12,036 nt of DNA, from assembly GCA_027482985.1 (NCBI GenBank), contig JAIXVO010000653.1, forward strand, positions 1-12,036. Reading direction: 5' to 3'. Of this stretch, positions 11,901 to 12,036 are shown one piece after another (the stretch's first letter is position 1; each line of letters opens with the position of its first letter). A program made the position numbers and the translations under genes. The DNA is from Cyanobacteriota bacterium. Lineage in GTDB: Bacteria; Cyanobacteriota; Cyanobacteriia; Leptolyngbyales; Leptolyngbyaceae. The notes beneath the pieces are model-generated. The model was not told the DNA's origin. It did no database searches and saw only the letters and a program-made list of their open reading frames with translations.

Positions 11901-12036
11901 GCTTCGGGCAGAGTTAAGGTGGCGATCGGGAAGGGCAAGCGCTCCGTCAAGGCAGCGGCCATGCGATCGCGCACCTGCACATAATTACAGCGCACCAGAA
12001 TCAAGGCGAACTGCTCCTGCGATAAGGTAATCACGC
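8960..12036 (-). CDS. nSTAND1-type NTPase with TPR-like helices and C-terminal membrane anchor, 5' end probably outside window
   Basis: At least 1024 residues, numbered from a GTG at 12034; the frame is open to the edge, so the true start may lie outside. Residues 1-180 resemble an NTPase fold without a P-loop (QALMIFGLERL, FPLVLWINDDV). Residues about 183-530 are TPR-like helices, for example around ALGNLDMAIHYLEIARD, ending YGYRAFVGALRLQPQ. They are interrupted by repeat-encoded low complexity at about 231-306. The STAND NTPase follows: Walker A GPSGVGKS (601-608, Lys607), Walker B LPILLLDQFEEF with Asp700, then the FYLPDELIDAL and LVHDYLVDFIRQ regions typical of the nSTAND1 family. A coiled coil (about 925-990) and one hydrophobic helix (about 1000-1020) end the protein at WTSRR. 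STAND proteins are ATP-dependent switches for signalling, cell death or phage defence. No effector enzyme or WD40 sensor is visible in this gene; substrate and trigger are unknown. Convergent with dprA. Confidence 0.85.
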   Translation of the reverse strand, partial: VITLSQEQFALILVRCNYVQVRDRMAAALTERLPFPIATLTLPEAAKTLYTTIQKDLETPPQALMIFGLERLHDLDQVLIATNIVREELRKQFQFPLVLWINDDVLRKLERLAPDLASWAGNAIIEFEMAVPELVRSLKHHSDRLFNSVLSLGDEQFWALWQLPPPNSLRPDELQFAMQDLQANQYAIEGELQASLDFLLGQTAHSQGELETARTRYERSLAFWMRHLGEVGSWREGEAGEGRQEAGFDVSAQPNVGRSQEAEARRQELGGRRQEAGETATPVPLADLSSPPPTPNPPIPPYPPIPYLERAACLLVYLGLWWRSYAVLQRAAYRRALQRARDDFGQSLALFSQEDRQDLVARFITAQAETLQKLEQWDELEAIAKQALVLHKLYKDPVREARDRGFLAEVAIARSEWVKAKREVEAALQVLDQTDTELHQAGHPPDPHLEHTLDLAYRYHYSGYLFILAKAEQALGNLDMAIHYLEIARDQSHPQNDPPLYIQILSKLRDAYFQKGEYRLAFRTRQARRLIEHQYGYRAFVGALRLQPQEFASGSPLPLPAQIDQQRLLTQELEASGRQQDLNVLITRLSQAQYKLIVIHGPSGVGKSSILNAGLYPLLQDHVIEGRLPLPILLDFYNDWESGLLKSLGKQEAEEAAGDLGDFDNLSDLDDRQPRGPVPSLSDRLQLATDRNDLPILLLDQFEEFFFTYPTVQERLPFYRFLGACLKLPFVKVVLSLREDYLHYLLEFQRYADLDIINNDILGKQIRYPLGDLQPEDARAVIRSLTQKAQFYLPDELIDALVHDLAGALGEVRPIELQVVGAQLQAEGIDTLAEYEQKGPKEKLVQRSLEEVVQDCGPENAELARLILFLLTNENGTRPLKTSEDLEADLVDLGLTQAIAQLDLVLEVLVGSGLIFLIPDAPADYYQLVHDYLVDFIRQEQASTVEQLQAQLQQEREQRRHAEANLRLELQQRLQAEAQLRTVQAQQMGWLQKQLRRSRFALGLSLATLFVFLAIAVMLWTSRR
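11111..11169. repeat. G-rich GGGGGTT-like tract inside the STAND gene
   Basis: The plus strand holds at least seven runs of four or more G separated by one to four bases, a degenerate form of the GGGGGTT heptamer at 6252-6286. The coding strand is read as PPPTPNPPIPPYPPIP (about residues 291-306). It shares PPTPNP with the glycosyltransferase and could form a G-quadruplex on the plus (template) strand. Confidence 0.75.
11207..11324. repeat. TGCCTCC heptamer array with one 27-bp near-palindrome, inside the STAND gene
   Basis: Nine consecutive heptamers of the TGMCTCC type (11207-11269, several with one or two substitutions) run in perfect 7-bp phase into a copy of the same 27-bp unit found at 6411 and 6452 (here 11270-11296). 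Further heptamers follow: TGCCTCC twice directly after it and again at 11318. The unit joins the heptamers at the same phase as in the glycosyltransferase gene. The coding strand reads it as GFDVSAQPN (residues 247-255) and the heptamers as RRQE-type repeats. Confidence 0.9.

Overview
The window looks like chromosomal DNA from a filamentous or otherwise large-genome cyanobacterium. The main evidence is the density of the octamer GCGATCGC (HIP1), which occurs more than twenty times in coding and non-coding DNA. Supporting evidence is a large PAS/GAF hybrid histidine kinase with a phytochrome-like GAF, a large STAND NTPase with helical repeats, and short heptanucleotide tandem repeats of the kind known from cyanobacteria.

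Layout. At the left edge is the 5' part of a minus-strand threonylcarbamoyl-AMP synthase gene (tsaC/Sua5 family). A divergent intergenic region of about 290 bp separates it from a plus-strand hybrid sensor kinase (648-4202). The kinase converges on a minus-strand membrane glycosyltransferase of the GT39/PMT type with a C-terminal TPR region (4206-7061), and the two stop codons are 3 bp apart. The glycosyltransferase overlaps by 7 bp the end of an upstream GNAT acetyltransferase (7055-7492), so these two probably form an operon. Divergent from them is dprA (7577-8710, plus). A palindrome-rich gap of about 250 bp follows. The rest of the window is one minus-strand gene for a large protein with a degenerate NTPase-like N-terminus, TPR-like helices, an nSTAND1-type NTPase, a coiled coil and a terminal membrane helix (8960 to the right edge, probably 5'-truncated).

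The genes do not form one obvious pathway. They are tRNA modification, signalling, surface or lipid-linked glycosylation, acetyl transfer, DNA uptake/recombination and a STAND ATPase.

The most unusual feature is a composite repeat carried inside two unrelated minus-strand genes. On the coding strand both copies have the same order: GGAGTCA/GGAGGCA heptamers with an embedded 27-bp near-palindrome (core TGAGCGCTCA), a short spacer, then CCCCCAA heptamers. Both reading frames stay open, so both proteins contain the peptide GFDVSAQPN, RSQE/RRQE repeats and PPTPNP. One gene holds two palindrome copies read in two different frames. A related, apparently nested copy lies between dprA and the STAND gene. 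This resembles, by analogy only, the in-frame palindromic elements of Rickettsia.
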